A stretch of 64,000 nucleotides of DNA from Rhabditoides inermis (Eukaryota > Nematoda > Chromadorea > Rhabditida > Rhabditidae), in the NCBI GenBank assembly GCA_963966185.1, contig CAWZYM010000326.1, forward strand, positions 62,001 through 126,000. Direction: 5' to 3'. Made by a program: the position numbers and the translations under genes. This document shows, piece by piece, positions 45,563-59,920 of this stretch (its first letter is position 1; each line of letters starts with the position of its first letter). The notes under the pieces were generated by a model that did no database searches, had not been told where the DNA came from, and saw only the letters and a program-made list of their open reading frames with translations.

Positions 45563-48550
45563 TTCACACTCAATTAGTTTTTAATGACAAAGCCGAAAAC
45601 AACGAGTGAGCAAGAGGATCTTCGCGCAATGGTCACTTGACCAATATGACATGCTGGTCGAGTGGATAGCATTGTAGATGTCTCGAGTTAACGACCCGAG
45701 TTCGAATCCCGCAAGATATTTTATTTTTTGCAAAACTTGCATTCATGACGTTATGTATTGAGTATCGACTGGTTTGAGCAGTATTCATGTATTCAACAAC
45801 ATTGTCGACAGTCGAAAGCACACGGCCTTTTTCTCACTCTCGTAGCCACAACATCTGTCTGTCTTCCGCCTCTCTCTCTTTCACCAAATCGCCCACCTAT
45901 TTTTCGATCTTCAGCTCAGTATTACAGAATTTCCAATTACTCATATCTGCCGTTTGAGGTGAATCAGGAACGAACAAGGTGTCATAAAAGTATTCTGAAC
46001 GTTTGAAGTGTATATGATGCTCCGTACGTGACATACCGCTGTTTGAAAGAGAACTTTCACACTCAATTAGTCTTCAATGGCAAAGGCGAAGACAACGAGT
46101 GAGCGAGAGGATCTTTGCGCAATGTTCATTGGCCCAATGTGACATGCTGGTCGAGTGGATAGCATTGTAGATGTCTCGAGTTAGCGACCCGAGTTCGAAT
46201 CCCGCAAGAGATTTTTTTTGCAAAACTTGCATTCATGAAGATATGTTTCGAGTATCGACTGGTTTAGGCAGTACTCATGTATTCAACAACATTGTCGACA
46301 GTCGAAAGCACACTGCCTTTCTCTCACTCTCGTAGCCACAATCTCTGTCTGTCTTCCGCCTCTCTTTCTTTTACCAATTCGCCCACCTATTTTTCGATCT
46401 TCAGCTCAGTTTTACAGAATTTCCAATTACTCATAGCTGCCGTTTGAGGTGAATCAGGAACGAACAAGGTGTCATAAAAGTATTCTGAACGTTTGAAGTG
46501 TACATGATGCTCCGTACGTGACATACGCTGTTTGAAAAAGAATTGTACATTCACACTCAATTAGTCTTTAATGGCAAAGGCGAAGACAACGAATGAGCAA
46601 GAGGATCTTCGCGCAATGGTCATTGGACCAACGTGACATGCTGGTCGAGTGGATAGCATTGTAGAGGTCTCGAGGTAGCGACCCGGGTTTGGATCCTGCA
46701 AGATTTTTTTTTGCAAAACTCACATTCATGACGATTTGTATTGATTATCGATTGGTTGAAGCAGTATTCATGTGTTCAACAACATTGTCGACAGTCGAAA
46801 GCACACTGCCTTTCTCTCACTCTCGTAGCCACAACATCTGGTTGTCTTCCGCCTCTCTTTCTTCTACCAAATCGCCCACCTATTTTTCGATCTTCAGCTC
46901 AGTATTACAGAATTTCCAATTACTCATATCTGCCGTTTGAGGTGAATCAGGAACGAACAAGGTGTCATAAAAGTATTCTGAACGTTTGAAGTGTATATGA
47001 TGCTCCGTACGTGACATATGCTGTTTGAAAAAGAATTGTACATTCACACTCAATTAGTCTTTAATGGCAAAGGCGAAGACAACGAGTGAGCAAGAGGATC
47101 TTCGCGCAATGGTCATTGGACCAATGTGACATGCTGGTCGAGTGGATAGCATTGTAGATGTCTCGAGTTAGCGACCCGGGTTCGAATCCCGCAAGAGATT
47201 TTTTTTTTGCAAAACTCACACTCATGACGATCTGTTTTGAGTACCGATTGGTTGAAGCAGTATTCATGTTTTCAACAAGATTGTCGACAGTCGAAAGCAC
47301 ACTGCCTTTCTCTCACTCTCGTAGCCTCAACCTCTGTCTGTCTTCCGCCTCTCTCTCTTTTACCAAATCGCCCACCTATTTTTCGATCTTCAGCTCAGTA
47401 TTACAGATTTTCCAATTACTCATATCTGCCGTTTGAGGTGAATCAGAAACGAACAAGGTGTCATAAAAGTATACTGAACGTTTGAAGTGTATATGATGCT
47501 TCGTACGTGACATACGCTGTTTGAAAAAGAACTGTACATTCACTTCACACTCGATTAGTCTTCAATGGCAAAGGCGAAGACAACGAGTGAGCGAGAGGGC
47601 CTTCGCGCGATGGTCATTGGACCAACGTGACATGCTGGTCGAGTGGATAGCATTGTAGATGTCTCGAGGTAGCGACCCGGGTTCGGATCCTGCAAGAATT
47701 TTTTTCGCAAAACTCACATTTATGACGATTCGTATTGATTATCGATTGGTTGAAGCAGTATTCATGTGTTCCACAACATTGTCGACAGTCGAAAGCACAC
47801 TGCCTTTCTCTCACTCTCGTAGCCACAACATCTGTCTGTCTTCCGCCTCTCATTCTTCTACCAAATCGCCCACCTATTTTTCGATCTTCAAATCAGTATT
47901 ACAGAATTCCCAATTACTCATGTCTGCCGTTTGAGGTGAATCAGGAACGAACAAGGTGTCATAAAAGTATTCTGAACGTTTGAAGTTTATATGATGCTCC
48001 GTACGTGACATACGGCTGTTTGAAAGAGAACTTTCACACTCAATTAGTCTTCAATGGCAAAGGCGAAGACAACGAGTGAGCAAGAGGATCTTCGCGCAAT
48101 GGTCATTGGACCAATGTGACATGCTGGTCGAGTGGATAGCATTGTAGATGTCTCGAGTTAGCGACCCGGGTTCGAATCCCGCAAGAGATTTTTTTTTAGA
48201 AAAACTCACATTCATGACGATCTGTTTTGAGTACCGATTGGTTAAAGCAGTATTCATGTTTTCAACAACATTGTCGACAGTCGAAAGCACACTGCCTTTC
48301 TCCCACTCTCGTAGCCACAACCTCTGTCTGTCTTCCGCCTCTCTTTCTTCTACCAATTCGCCCACCTATTTTTCGATCTTCAGCTCAGTATTACAGAATT
48401 TCCAATTACTCATATCTGCCGTTTGAGGTGAATCAGGAACGAACAGGTGTCATAAAAGTATTCTGAACGTTTGAAAGGTATATGATGCTCCGTACGTGAC
48501 ATACCGCTGTTTGAAAAAGAACTGTACATTCATACTCAATTAGTCTTCAA

Positions 48551-48849
48551 AGGAGAGGTGCACGGAATAATAACATAAAGTCGACATAATCAATATCGAT
48601 ATGGCGATCAAATTGAAACCGAAATAAAAACTCTAACAATTAATATAAATTTGATATAAAATGAAATAGCATCTTGAAAATCAGGCACAGCGTCAGTTTT
48701 TCGTGGTGATGTACAAACTTGGCACGAGTTTCCAATGGGAAATTGTTTTCAAAATTGGTCCCGCCACGGACTACTGACAAACTGTATCATCATTTCTCAC
48801 GTGTGACAACAGCTGGTCATTTCATTTCATCACTCCGTGCTCCTCTCCT
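48551..48849. mobile_element. 299-base MITE, copy 1
   Basis: Terminal inverted repeats AGGAGAGGTGCACGGA and TCCGTGCTCCTCTCCT (16 bases, one mismatch) enclose AT-rich non-coding DNA. Left flank is TTCAA and right flank TTTAA, within the unit's GTCTT(C/T)AATGG. The target duplication is unclear: AA, or TTAA with one change. Confidence 0.85.
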
Positions 48850-50838
48850 TTAATGGCAAAAGCGAAGACAACGAGTGAGCAAGAGGATCTTCGCGCAATG
48901 GTCATTGGACCAATGTGACATGCTGGTCGAGTGGATAGCATTGTAGATGTCTCTAGTTAGCGACCCGGGTTCGAATCCCGCAAGAGATTTTTTTTTTTTT
49001 TGCAAAATCACATTCAAGACGATCTTTATTGATTATCGAATGGTTGAAGCAGTATTCATGTGTTCAACAACATTGTCGACAGTCGAAAGCACACTGCCTT
49101 TATCTCACTCTCGTAGCCACAACCTCTGTCTGTCTTCCGCCTCTCTTCCATCTACCAAATCGCTCACCTATTTTTCGATCTTCAGCTCAGTATTACAGAA
49201 TTTCCAATTACTCATATCTGCCGTTTGAGGTGAATCAGGAACGAACAAGGTGTCATAAAAGTATTCTGTACGTTTGAAGTGTATATGATTCTCCGTACGT
49301 GACATACGCTGTTTGAAAAAGAACTGTACATTCACACTTAACTAGTCTTTAATGGCAAAGGCGAAGACAACGAGTGAGCAAGAGGATCTTCGCGCAATGG
49401 TCATTGGACCAACGTGACATGCTGGTCGAGTGGATAGCATTGTAGATGTCTCGAGTTAGCGACCCGGGTTCGAATTCCGCAAGAGATTTTTTTTTTTGCA
49501 AAACTCACATTCATGACGATCTGTTTTGAGTACCGATTGGTTGAAGCAGTATTCATGTTTTCAACAAGATTGTCGACAGTCGAAAGCACACTGCCTTTCT
49601 CTCACTCTCGTAGCCTCAACCTCTGTCTGTCTTCCGCCTCTCTCTCTTTTACCAAATCGCCCACCTATTTTTCGATCTTCAGCTCAGTATTACAGATTTT
49701 CCAATTACTCATATCTGCCGTTTGAGGTGAATCAGAAACGAACAAGGTGTCATAAAAGTATACTGAACGTTTGAAGTGTATATGATGCTTCGTACGTGAC
49801 ATACGCTGTTTGAAAAAGAACTGTACATTCACTTCACACTCGATTAGTCTTCAATGGCAAAGGCGAAGACAACGAGTGAGCGAGAGGGCCTTCGCGCGAT
49901 GGTCATTGGACCAACGTGACATGCTGGTCGAGTGGATAGCATTGTAGATGTCTCGAGGTAGCGACCCGGGTTCGGATCCTGCAAGAATTTTTTTCGCAAA
50001 ACTCACATTTATGACGATTCGTATTGATTATCGATTGGTTGAAGCAGTATTCATGTGTTCCACAACATTGTCGACAGTCGAAAGCACACTGCCTTTCTCT
50101 CACTCTCGTAGCCACAACATCTGTCTGTCTTCCGCCTCTCTTTCTTCTACCAAATCGCCCACCTATTTTTCGATCTTCAAATCAGTATTACAGAATTCCC
50201 AATTACTCATGTCTGCCGTTTGAGGTGAATCAGGAACGAACAAGGTGTCATAAAAGTATTCTGAACGTTTGAAGTTTATATGATGCTCCGTACGTGACAT
50301 ACGGCTGTTTGAAAGAGAACTTTCACACTCAATTAGTCTTCAATGGCAAAGGCGAAGACAACGAGTGAGCAAGAGGATCTTCGCGCAATGGTCATTGGAC
50401 CAATGTGACATGCTGGTCGAGTGGATAGCATTGTAGATGTCTCGAGTTAGCGACCCGGGTTCGAATCCCGCAAGAGATTTTTTTTAGAAAAACTCACATT
50501 CATGACGATCTGTTTTGAGTACCGATTGGTTAAAGCAGTATTCATGTTTTCAACAACATTGTCGACAGTCGAAAGCACACTGCCTTTCTCTCACTCTCGT
50601 AGCCACAACCTCTGTCTGTCTTCCGCCTCTCTTTCTTCTACCAATTCGCCCACCTATTTTTCGATCTTCAGCTCAGTATTACAGAATTTCCAATTACTCA
50701 TATCTGCCGTTTGAGGTGAATCAGGAACGAACAGGTGTCATAAAAGTATTCTGAACGTTTGAAAGGTATATGATGCTCCGTACGTGACATACCGCTGTTT
50801 GAAAAAGAACTGTACATTCATACTCAATTAGTCTTCAA

Positions 50839-51137
50839 AGGAGAGGTGCACGGAATAATAACATAAAGTCGACATAATCAATATCGATATGGCGATCAAA
50901 TTGAAACCGAAATAAAAACTCTAACAATTAATATAAATTTGATATAAAATGAAATAGCATCTTGAAAATCAGGCACAGCGTCAGTTTTTCGTGGTGATGT
51001 ACAAACTTGGCACGAGTTTCCAATGGGAATTTGTTTTCAAAATTGGTCCCGCCACGGACTACTGACAAACTGTATCATCATTTCTCACGTGTGACAACAG
51101 CTGGTCATTTCATTTCATCACTCCGTGCTCCTCTCCT
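50839..51137. mobile_element. 299-base MITE, copy 2
   Basis: Same ends, length and satellite position as copy 1, nearly identical internally. It was duplicated with the surrounding block rather than newly inserted. Confidence 0.85.
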
Positions 51138-53127
51138 TTAATGGCAAAAGCGAAGACAACGAGTGAGCAAGAGGATCTTCGCGCAATGGTCATTGGACCA
51201 ATGTGACATGCTGGTCGAGTGGATAGCATTGTAGATGTCTCTAGTTAGCGACCCGGGTTCGAATCCCGCAAGAGATTTTTTTTTTTTGCAAAATCACATT
51301 CAAGACGATCTTTATTGATTATCGAATGGTTGAAGCAGTATTCATGTGTTCAACAACATTGTCGACAGTCGAAAGCACACTGCCTTTATCTCACTCTCGT
51401 AGCCACAACCTCTGTCTGTCTTCCGCCTCTCTTCCATCTACCAAATCGCTCACCTATTTTTCGATCTTCAGCTCAGTATTACAGAATTTCCAATTACTCA
51501 TATCTGCCGTTTGAGGTGAATCAGGAACGAACAAGGTGTCATAAAAGTATTCTGTACGTTTGAAGTGTATATGATTCTCCGTACGTGACATACGCTGTTT
51601 GAAAAAGAACTGTACATTCACACTTAACTAGTCTTTAATGGCAAAGGCGAAGACAACGAGTGAGCGAGAGGATCTTCGCGCAATGGTCATTGGACCAACG
51701 TGACATGCTGGTCGAGTGGATAGCATTGTAGATGTCTCGAGTTAGCGACCCGGGTTCGAATCCCGCAAGAGATTTTTTTTTTTTTTGCAAAACTCACATT
51801 CATGACGATCTGTTTTGAGTACCGATTGGTTAAAGCAGTATTCATGTTTTCAACAAGATTGTCGACAGTCGAAAGCACACTGCCTTTCTCTCACTCTCGT
51901 AGCCTCAACCTCTGTCTGTCTTCCGCCTCTCTCTCTTTTACCAAATCGCCCACCTATTTTTCGATCTTCAGCTCAGTATTACAGATTTTCCAATTACTCA
52001 TATCTGCCGTTTGAGGTGAATCAGAAACGAACAAGGTGTCATAAAAGTATACTGAACGTTTGAAGTGTATATGATGCTCCGTACGTGACATACGCTGTTT
52101 GAAAAAGAACTGTACATTCACTTCACACTCGATTAGTCTTCAATGGCAAAGGCGAAGACAACGAGTGAGCGAGAGGGCCTTCGCGCGATGGTCATTGGAC
52201 CAACGTGACATGCTGGTCGAGTGGATAGCATTGTAGATGTCTCGAGGTAGCGACCCGGGTTCGGATCCTGCAAGAATTTTTTTCGCAAAACTCACATTTA
52301 TGACGATTCGTATTGATTATCGATTGGTTGAAGCAGTATTCATGTGTTCCACAACATTGTCGACAGTCGAAAGCACACTGCCTTTCTCTCACTCTCGTAG
52401 CCACAACATCTGTCTGTCTTCCGCCTCTCTTTCTTCTACCAAATCGCTCACCTATTTTTCGATCTTCAAATCAGTATTACAGAATTCCCAATTACTCATG
52501 TCTGCCGTTTGAGGTGAATCAGGAACGAACAAGGTGTCATAAAAGTATTCTGAACGTTTGAAGTTTTTATGATGCTCCGTACGTGACATATGCTGTTTGA
52601 AAGAGAACTTTCACACTCAATTAGTCTTCAATGGCAAAGGCGAAGACAACGAATGAGCAAGAGGATCTTCGCGCAATGGTCATTGGACCAATGTGACATG
52701 CTGGTCGAGTGGATAGCATTGTAGATGTCTCGAGTTAGCGACCCGGGTTCGAATCCCGCAAGAGATTTTTTTTAGAAAAAACTCACATTCATGACGATCT
52801 GTTTTGAGTACCGATTGGTTGAAGCAGTATTCATGTATTCAACAAGATTGTCGACAGTTGAAAGCACACTGCCTTTCTCTCACTCTCGTAGCCTCAACCT
52901 CTGTCTGTCTTCCGCCTCTCTCTCTTTTACCAAATCGCCCACCTATTTTTCGATCTTCAGCTCAGTATTACAGATTCTCCAATTACTCATATATGCCGTT
53001 TGAGGTGAATCAGGAACGAACAAGGTGTCATAAAAGTATTCTGAAGGTTTGAAAGGTATATGATGCTCCGTACGTGACATACGCTGTTTGAAAAAGAACT
53101 GTACATTCACACTCAATTAGTCTTCAA

Positions 53128-53426
53128 AGGAGAGGTGCACGGAATAATAACATAAAGTCGACATAATCAATATCGATATGGCGATCAAATTGAAACCGAA
53201 ATAAAAATTCTAACAATTAATATAAATTTGATATAAAATGAAATAGCATCTTGAAAATCAGGCACAGCGTCAGTTTTTCGTGGTGATGTACAAACTTGGC
53301 ACGAGTTTCCAGAGGGAATTTGTTTTCAAAATTGGTCCCGCCACGGACTACTGACAAACTGTATCATCATTTCTCACGTGTGACAACAGCTGGTGATTTC
53401 ATTTCATCACTCCGTGCTCCTCTCCT
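53128..53426. mobile_element. 299-base MITE, copy 3
   Basis: Same ends and site; a few private substitutions, such as CCAGAGGGAATT for CCAATGGGAATT. Confidence 0.85.
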
Positions 53427-54927
53427 TTAATGGCAAAAGCGAATACAACGAGTGAGCAAGAGGATCTTCGCGCAATGGTCATTGGACCAATGTGACATGC
53501 TGGTCGAGTGGATAGCATTGTAGATGTCTCGAGTTAGCGACCCGGGTTCGAATCCCGCAAGAGATTTTTTTTTTGCAAAATCACATTCAAGACGATCTGT
53601 ATTGATTATCGAATGGTTGAAGCAGTATTCATGTGTTCAACAACATTGTCGACAGTCGAAAGCACACTGCCTTTCTCTCACTCTCGTAGCCACAACCTCT
53701 GTCTGTCTTCCGCCTCTCTTCCATCTACCAAATCGCTCACCTATTTTTCGATCTTCAGCTCAGTATTACAGAATTTCCAATTACTCATATCTGCCGTTTG
53801 AGGTGAATCAGGAACGAACAAGGTGTCATAAAAGTATTCTGAACGTTTGAAGTGTATATGATGCTCCGTACGTGACATACGCTGTTTGAAAAAGAACTGT
53901 ACATTCACTTCACACTCGATTAGTCTTCAATGGCAAAGGCGAAGACAACGAGTGAGCAAGAGGATCTTTGCGCAATGTTCATTGGCCCAATGTGACATAC
54001 TGGTCGAGTGGATAGCATTTAAGATGTCTTGAGATAGCGACCCGGGTTCGAATCCCGCAAGAGATTTTATTTTTTGCAAAACTTGCATTCATGAAGATAT
54101 GTTTCGAGTATCGACTGGTTTAGGCAGTATTCATGTATTCAACAACATTGTCGACAGTCGAAAGCACACTGCCTTTCTCTCACTCTCGTAGCCACAATCT
54201 CTGTCTGTCTTCCGCCTCTCTTTCTACTACCAATTCGCCCACCTATTTTTCGATCTTCAGCTCAGTTTTACAGAATTTCCAATTACTCATATCTGCCGTT
54301 TGAGGTGAATCAGGAACGAACAAGGTGTCATAAAAGTATTCTGAACGTTTGAAGTGTATATGATGCTCTGTACGTGACATACGCTGTTTGAAAAAGAACT
54401 GTACATTCACTTCACACTCGATTAGTCTTCAATGGCAAAGGCGAAGACAACGAGTGAGCAAGAGGATCTTCGCGCAATGGTCATTGGACCAATGTGACAT
54501 GCTGGTCGAGTGGATAGCATTGTAGATGTCTCGAGTTAGCGACCCGGGTTCGAATCCCGCAAGAGATTTTTTTTAGAAAAACTCACATTCATGACGATCT
54601 GTTTTGAGTACCGATTGGTTAAAGCAGTATTCATGTTTTCAACAACATTGTCGACAGTCGAAAGCACACTGCCTTTCTCTCACTCTCGTAGCCACAACCT
54701 CTGTCTGTCTTCCGCCTCTCTTTCTTCTACCATTTCGCCCACCTATTTTTCGATCTTCAGCTCAGTATTACAGAATTTCCAATTACTCATATCTGCCGTT
54801 TGAGGTGAATCAGGAACGAACAGGTGTCATAAAAGTATTCTGAACGTTTGAAAGGTATATGATGCTCCGTACGTGACATACCGCTGTTTGAAAAAGAACT
54901 GTACATTCATACTCGATTAGTCTTCAA

Positions 54928-55226
54928 AGGAGAGGTGCACGGAATAATAACATAAAGTCGACATAATCAATATCGATATGGCGATCAAATTGAAACCGAA
55001 ATAAAAACTCTAACAATTAATATAAATTTGATATAAAATGAAATAGCATCTTGAAAATCAGGCACAGCGTCAGTTTTTCGTGGTGATGTACAAACTTGGC
55101 ACGAGTTTCCAATGGGAATTTGTTTTCAAAATTGGTCCCGCCACGGACTACTGACAAACTGTATCATCATTTCTCACGTGTGACAACAGCTGGTCATTTC
55201 ATTTCATCACTCCGTGCTCCTCTCCT
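54928..55226. mobile_element. 299-base MITE, copy 4
   Basis: Same ends and site, 1800 bases after copy 3 (the earlier spacing is about 2289). Confidence 0.85.
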
Positions 55227-58213
55227 TTAATGGCAAAAGCGAAGACAACGAGTGAGCAAGAGGATCTTCGCGCAATGGTCATTGGCCCAATGTGACATGC
55301 TGGTCGAGTGGATAGCATTGTAAATGTCTCGAGGTAGCGACCCGGGTTCGAATCCCGCAAGAGATTTTTTTTGCAAAATCACATTCAAGACGATCTGTAT
55401 TGATTATCGTTTGGTTGAAGCAGTATTCATGTATTCAACAAGATAGTCGACAGTCGAAAGCACACTGCCTTTCTCTCACTCTCGTAGCCACAACATCTGT
55501 CTGCCTTCCGCCTCTCTTCCATCTACCAAATCGCTCACCTTTTTTTCGATCTTCAGCTCAGTATTACAGGATTTCCAATTACTCATATCTGCCGTTCGAG
55601 GTGAATCAGGAACGAACAAGGTGTCATGAAAGTATTCTGAACGTTTGAAAGGTATATGATGCTCCGTACGTGACATACCGCTGTTTGAAAAAGAACTGTA
55701 CATTCACACTCAATTAGTCTTCAATGGCAAAGGCGAAGACAACGAGTGAGCAAAAGGATCTTCGCGCAATGGTCATTGGCCCAATGTGACATGCTGGTCG
55801 AGTGGATAGCATTTTAGATGTCTTGAGATAGTGACCCGGGTTCGAATTCCCAAGAGATTTTATTTTTTGCAAAACTTGCATTCATGACGATTTGTATTGA
55901 GTATCGACTGGTTTAAGCAGTATTCATGTATTCAACAACATTGTCGACAGTCGAAAGCACACTGCCTTTCTCTCACTCTCGTAGCCACAACAACTGTCTG
56001 TCTTCCGCCTCTCTTTTTTCTACCAAATCGCCCACCTATTTTTCGATCTTCAGCTCAGTATTACAGAGTTTCCAATTACTCATATCTGCCGTTTGAGGTG
56101 AATCAGGAACGAACAAGGTGTCATAAAAGTATTTTGAACGTTTGAAGTTTATATGATGCTCCGTACGTGACATACCGCTGTTTGAAAGAGAACTTTCACA
56201 CTCAATTAGTCTTTAATGGCAAAGGCGAAGACAACGAGTGAGCAAGAGGATCTTCGCGCAATGGTCATTGGACCAACGTGACATGCTGGTCGAGTGGATA
56301 GCATTGTAGATGTCTCGAGGGAGCGACCCGGGTTCGAATCCCGCAAGAAATTTTTTTTGCAAAATCACATTCATGACAGTCTGTATTGATTATCGATTGG
56401 TTGAAGCAGTATTCATGTATTCAACAAGATTGTCGACAGTCGAAAGCACACTGCCTTTCTCTCACTCTCGTAGCCTCAACCTCTGTCTGTCTTTCGCCTC
56501 TTTCTCTTTTACCAAATCGCCCACCTAATTTTCGATCTTCAGCTGAGTATTACAGAACTTCCAATTACTCATAGCTGCCATTTAAGGTGAAGCAGGAACG
56601 AACAAGGTGTCATAAAAGTATTCTGAACGTTTGAAGTGTATATGATGCTCCGTACGTGACATACCGCTGTTTGAAAGAGAACTTTCACACTCAGTTAGTC
56701 TTCAATAGCAAAGGCGAAGACAACGAGTGAGCAGGAGGATCTTCGCGCAATGGTCATTGGCCCAATGTGACATGCTGGTCGAGTGGATAGCATTGTAAAT
56801 GTCTCGAGGTAGCGACCCGGGTTCAAATCCCGCAAGAGATTTTTTTTGCAAAATCACATTCAAGACGATCTGTATTGATTATCGTTTGGTTGAAGCAGTA
56901 TTCATGTATTCAACAAGATTGTCGACAGTCGAAAGCACACTGCCTTTCTCTCACTCTCGTAGCCACAACATCTGTCTGCCTTCCGCCTCTCTTCCATCTA
57001 CCAAATCGCTCACCTTTTTTTCGATCTTCAGCTCAGTATTACAGGATTTCCAATTACTCATATCTGCCGTTTGAGGTGAATCAGGAACGAACAAGGTGTC
57101 ATGAAAGTATTCTGAACGTTTGAAAGGTATATGATGCTCCGTACGTGACATACCGCTGTTTGAAAAAGAACTGTACATTCACACTCAATTAGTCTTTAAT
57201 GGCAAAGGCGAAGACAACGAGTGAGCAAGAGGATCTTCGCGCAATGGTCATTGGACCAACGTGACATGCTGGTCGAGTGGATAGCATTGTAGATGTCTCG
57301 AGGGAGCGACCCGGGTTCGGATCCTACAAGAATTTTTTTGCAAAACTCACATTCATGACGATTTGTATTGAATATCAATTGGTTGAAGCAGTATTCATGT
57401 GTTCAACAACATTGTCGACAGTCGAAAGCACACTGCCTTTCTCTCATTCTCGTAGCCACAACCTCTGTCTGTCTTCCGCCTCTTTTTCTTCTACCAAATC
57501 GCCCACCTATTTTTCGATCTTCAGCTCAGTTTTACAGAATTTCCAATTACTAATATCTGCCGTTTGAGGTGAATCAGGAACGAACAAGGTGTCATAAAAG
57601 TATTCTGAACGTTTGAAGTGTATATGATGCTCCGTACGTGACATACGCTGTTTGAAAAAGAATTGTATATTCACACTCAATTAGTCTTTAATGGCAAAGG
57701 CGAAGACAACTAGTGAGCAAGAGGACCTTCGCGCAATGGTCATTGGACCAACGTAACATGCTGGTCGAGTGGATAGCATTGTAGATGTCTCGATTTAGCG
57801 ACCCGGGTTCGAATCCCGCAAGAAATTTTTTTTTGCAAAACTCACATTCATGACGATCTGTTTTGAGTACCGATTGGTTGAAGCAGTACTCATGTATTCA
57901 ACAACATTGTCGACAGTCGAAAGCACACTGCCTTTCTCTCACTCTCGTAGCCACAACCTCTATCTGTCTTCCGCCTCTCTTTCTTCTACCAATTCGCCCA
58001 CCTATTTTTCGATCTTCAGCTCAGTTTTACAGAATTTTCAATTACTCATTTCTGCCGTTTGAGGTGAATCAGGAACGAACAAGGTGTCATAAAAGTATTC
58101 TGAACGTTTGAAGTGTATATGATGCTCCGTACGTGACATACGCTGTTTGAAAAAGAAGTGTACATTCACACTTAATTAGTCTTTAACTTTAATGGCAAAG
58201 GCGAAGACAACGA

Positions 58214-58214
58214 G
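58214..58214 (+). repeat. deleted satellite unit, type 2 junction (copy 1)
   Basis: GACAACGAG is joined to CCAAATCGCTCACC, removing about 266 bases with the tRNA-like module. The breakpoints differ from type 1. Confidence 0.9.
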
Positions 58215-59919
58215 CCAAATCGCTCACCTATTTTTCGATCTTCAGCTCAGTATTACAGGATTTCCAATTACTCATATCTGCCGTTTGAGGTGAATCAGGA
58301 ACGAACAAGGTGTCATAAAAGTATTCTGAACGTTTGAAGTGTATATGATGCTCCGTACGTGACATATGCTGTTTGAAAAATAATTGTACATTCACACTCA
58401 ATTAGTCTTTAATGGCAAAGGCGAAGACAACGAGTGAGCAAGAGGATCTTCGCGCAACGGTCATTGGACCAATTAGACATGCTGGTCGAGTGGATAGCAT
58501 TGTAGATGTCTCGAGTTAGCGACCCGGGTTTGAATCCCGCAAGAGATTTTTTTTTTGCAAAACTCACATTCATGACGATCTGTTTTGAGTACCGATTGGT
58601 TGAAGCAGTATTCATGTATTCAACAAGATTGTCGACAGTCGAAAGCACACTGCCTTTCTCTCACTCTCGTAGCCTCAACCTCTGTCTGTCTTTCGCCTCT
58701 TTCTCTTTTACCAAATCGCCCACCTAATTTTCGATCTTCAGCTGAGTATTACAGAACTTTCAATTACTCATAGCTGCCATTTAAAGTGAAGCAGGAACGA
58801 ACAAGGTGTCATAAAAGTATTCTGAACGTTTGAAGTGTATATGATGCTCCGTACGTGACATACCGCTGTTTGAAAGAGAACTTTCACACTCAGTTAGTCT
58901 TCAATAGCAAAGGCGAAGACAACGAGTTAGCAGGAGGATCTTCGCGCAATGGTCATTGGCCCAATGTGACATGCTGGTCGAGTGGATAGCATTGTAAATG
59001 TCTCGAGGTAGCGACCCGGGTTCAAATCCCGCAAGAGATTTTTTTTGCAAAATCACATTCAAGACGATTTGTATTGATTATCGTTTGGTTGAAGCAGTAT
59101 TCATGTATTCAACAAGATTGTCGACAGTCGAAAGCACACTGCCTTTCTCTCACTCTCGTAGCCACAACATCTGTCTGCCTTCCGCCTCTCTTCCATCTAC
59201 CAAATCGCTCACCTTTTTTTCGATCTTCAGCTCAGTATTACAGGATTTCCAATTACTCATATCTGCCGTTTGATGTGAATCAGGAACGAACAAGGTGTCA
59301 TAAAAGTATTCTGAACGTTTGAAAGGTATATGATGCTCCGTACGTGACATACCGCTGTTTGAAAAAGAACTGTACATTCACACTCAATTAGTCTTTAATG
59401 GCAAAGGCGAAGACAACGAGTGAGCAAGAGGATCTTCGCGCAATGGTCATTGGACCAACGTGACATGCTGGTCGAGTGGATAGCATTGTAGATGTCTCGA
59501 TTTAGCGACCCGGGTTCGAATCCCGCAAGAATTTTTTTTTGCAAAACTCACATTCATGACGATCTGTTTTGAGTACCGATTGGTTGAAGCAGTACTCATG
59601 TATTCAACAACATTGTCGACAGTCGAAAGCACACTGCCTTTCTCTCACTCTCGTAGCCACAACCTCTATCTGTCTTCCGCCTCTCTTTCTTCTACCAATT
59701 CGCCCACCTATTTTTCGATCTTCAGCTCAGTTTTACAGAATTTTCAATTACTCATATCTGCCGTTTGAGGTGAATCAGGAACGAACAAGGTGTCATAAAA
59801 GTATTCTGAACGTTTGAAGTGTATATGATGCTCCGTACGTGACATACGCTGTTTGAAAAAGAAGTGTACATTCACACTTAATTAGTCTTTAACTTTAATG
59901 GCAAAGGCGAAGACAACGA

Positions 59920-59920
59920 G
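59920..59920 (+). repeat. deleted satellite unit, type 2 junction (copy 2)
   Basis: Same junction as at 58214. Confidence 0.9.

Larger units (their letters stand above)
47158..53500 (+). repeat. higher-order repeat, period about 2289 bases, includes a MITE
   Basis: Unit variants at 47237, 47735, 48227 and 49029 recur at 49526, 50024, 50515 and 51315, and the first two again at 51815 and 52313. Each period carries one MITE copy at the same place. Confidence 0.85.
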
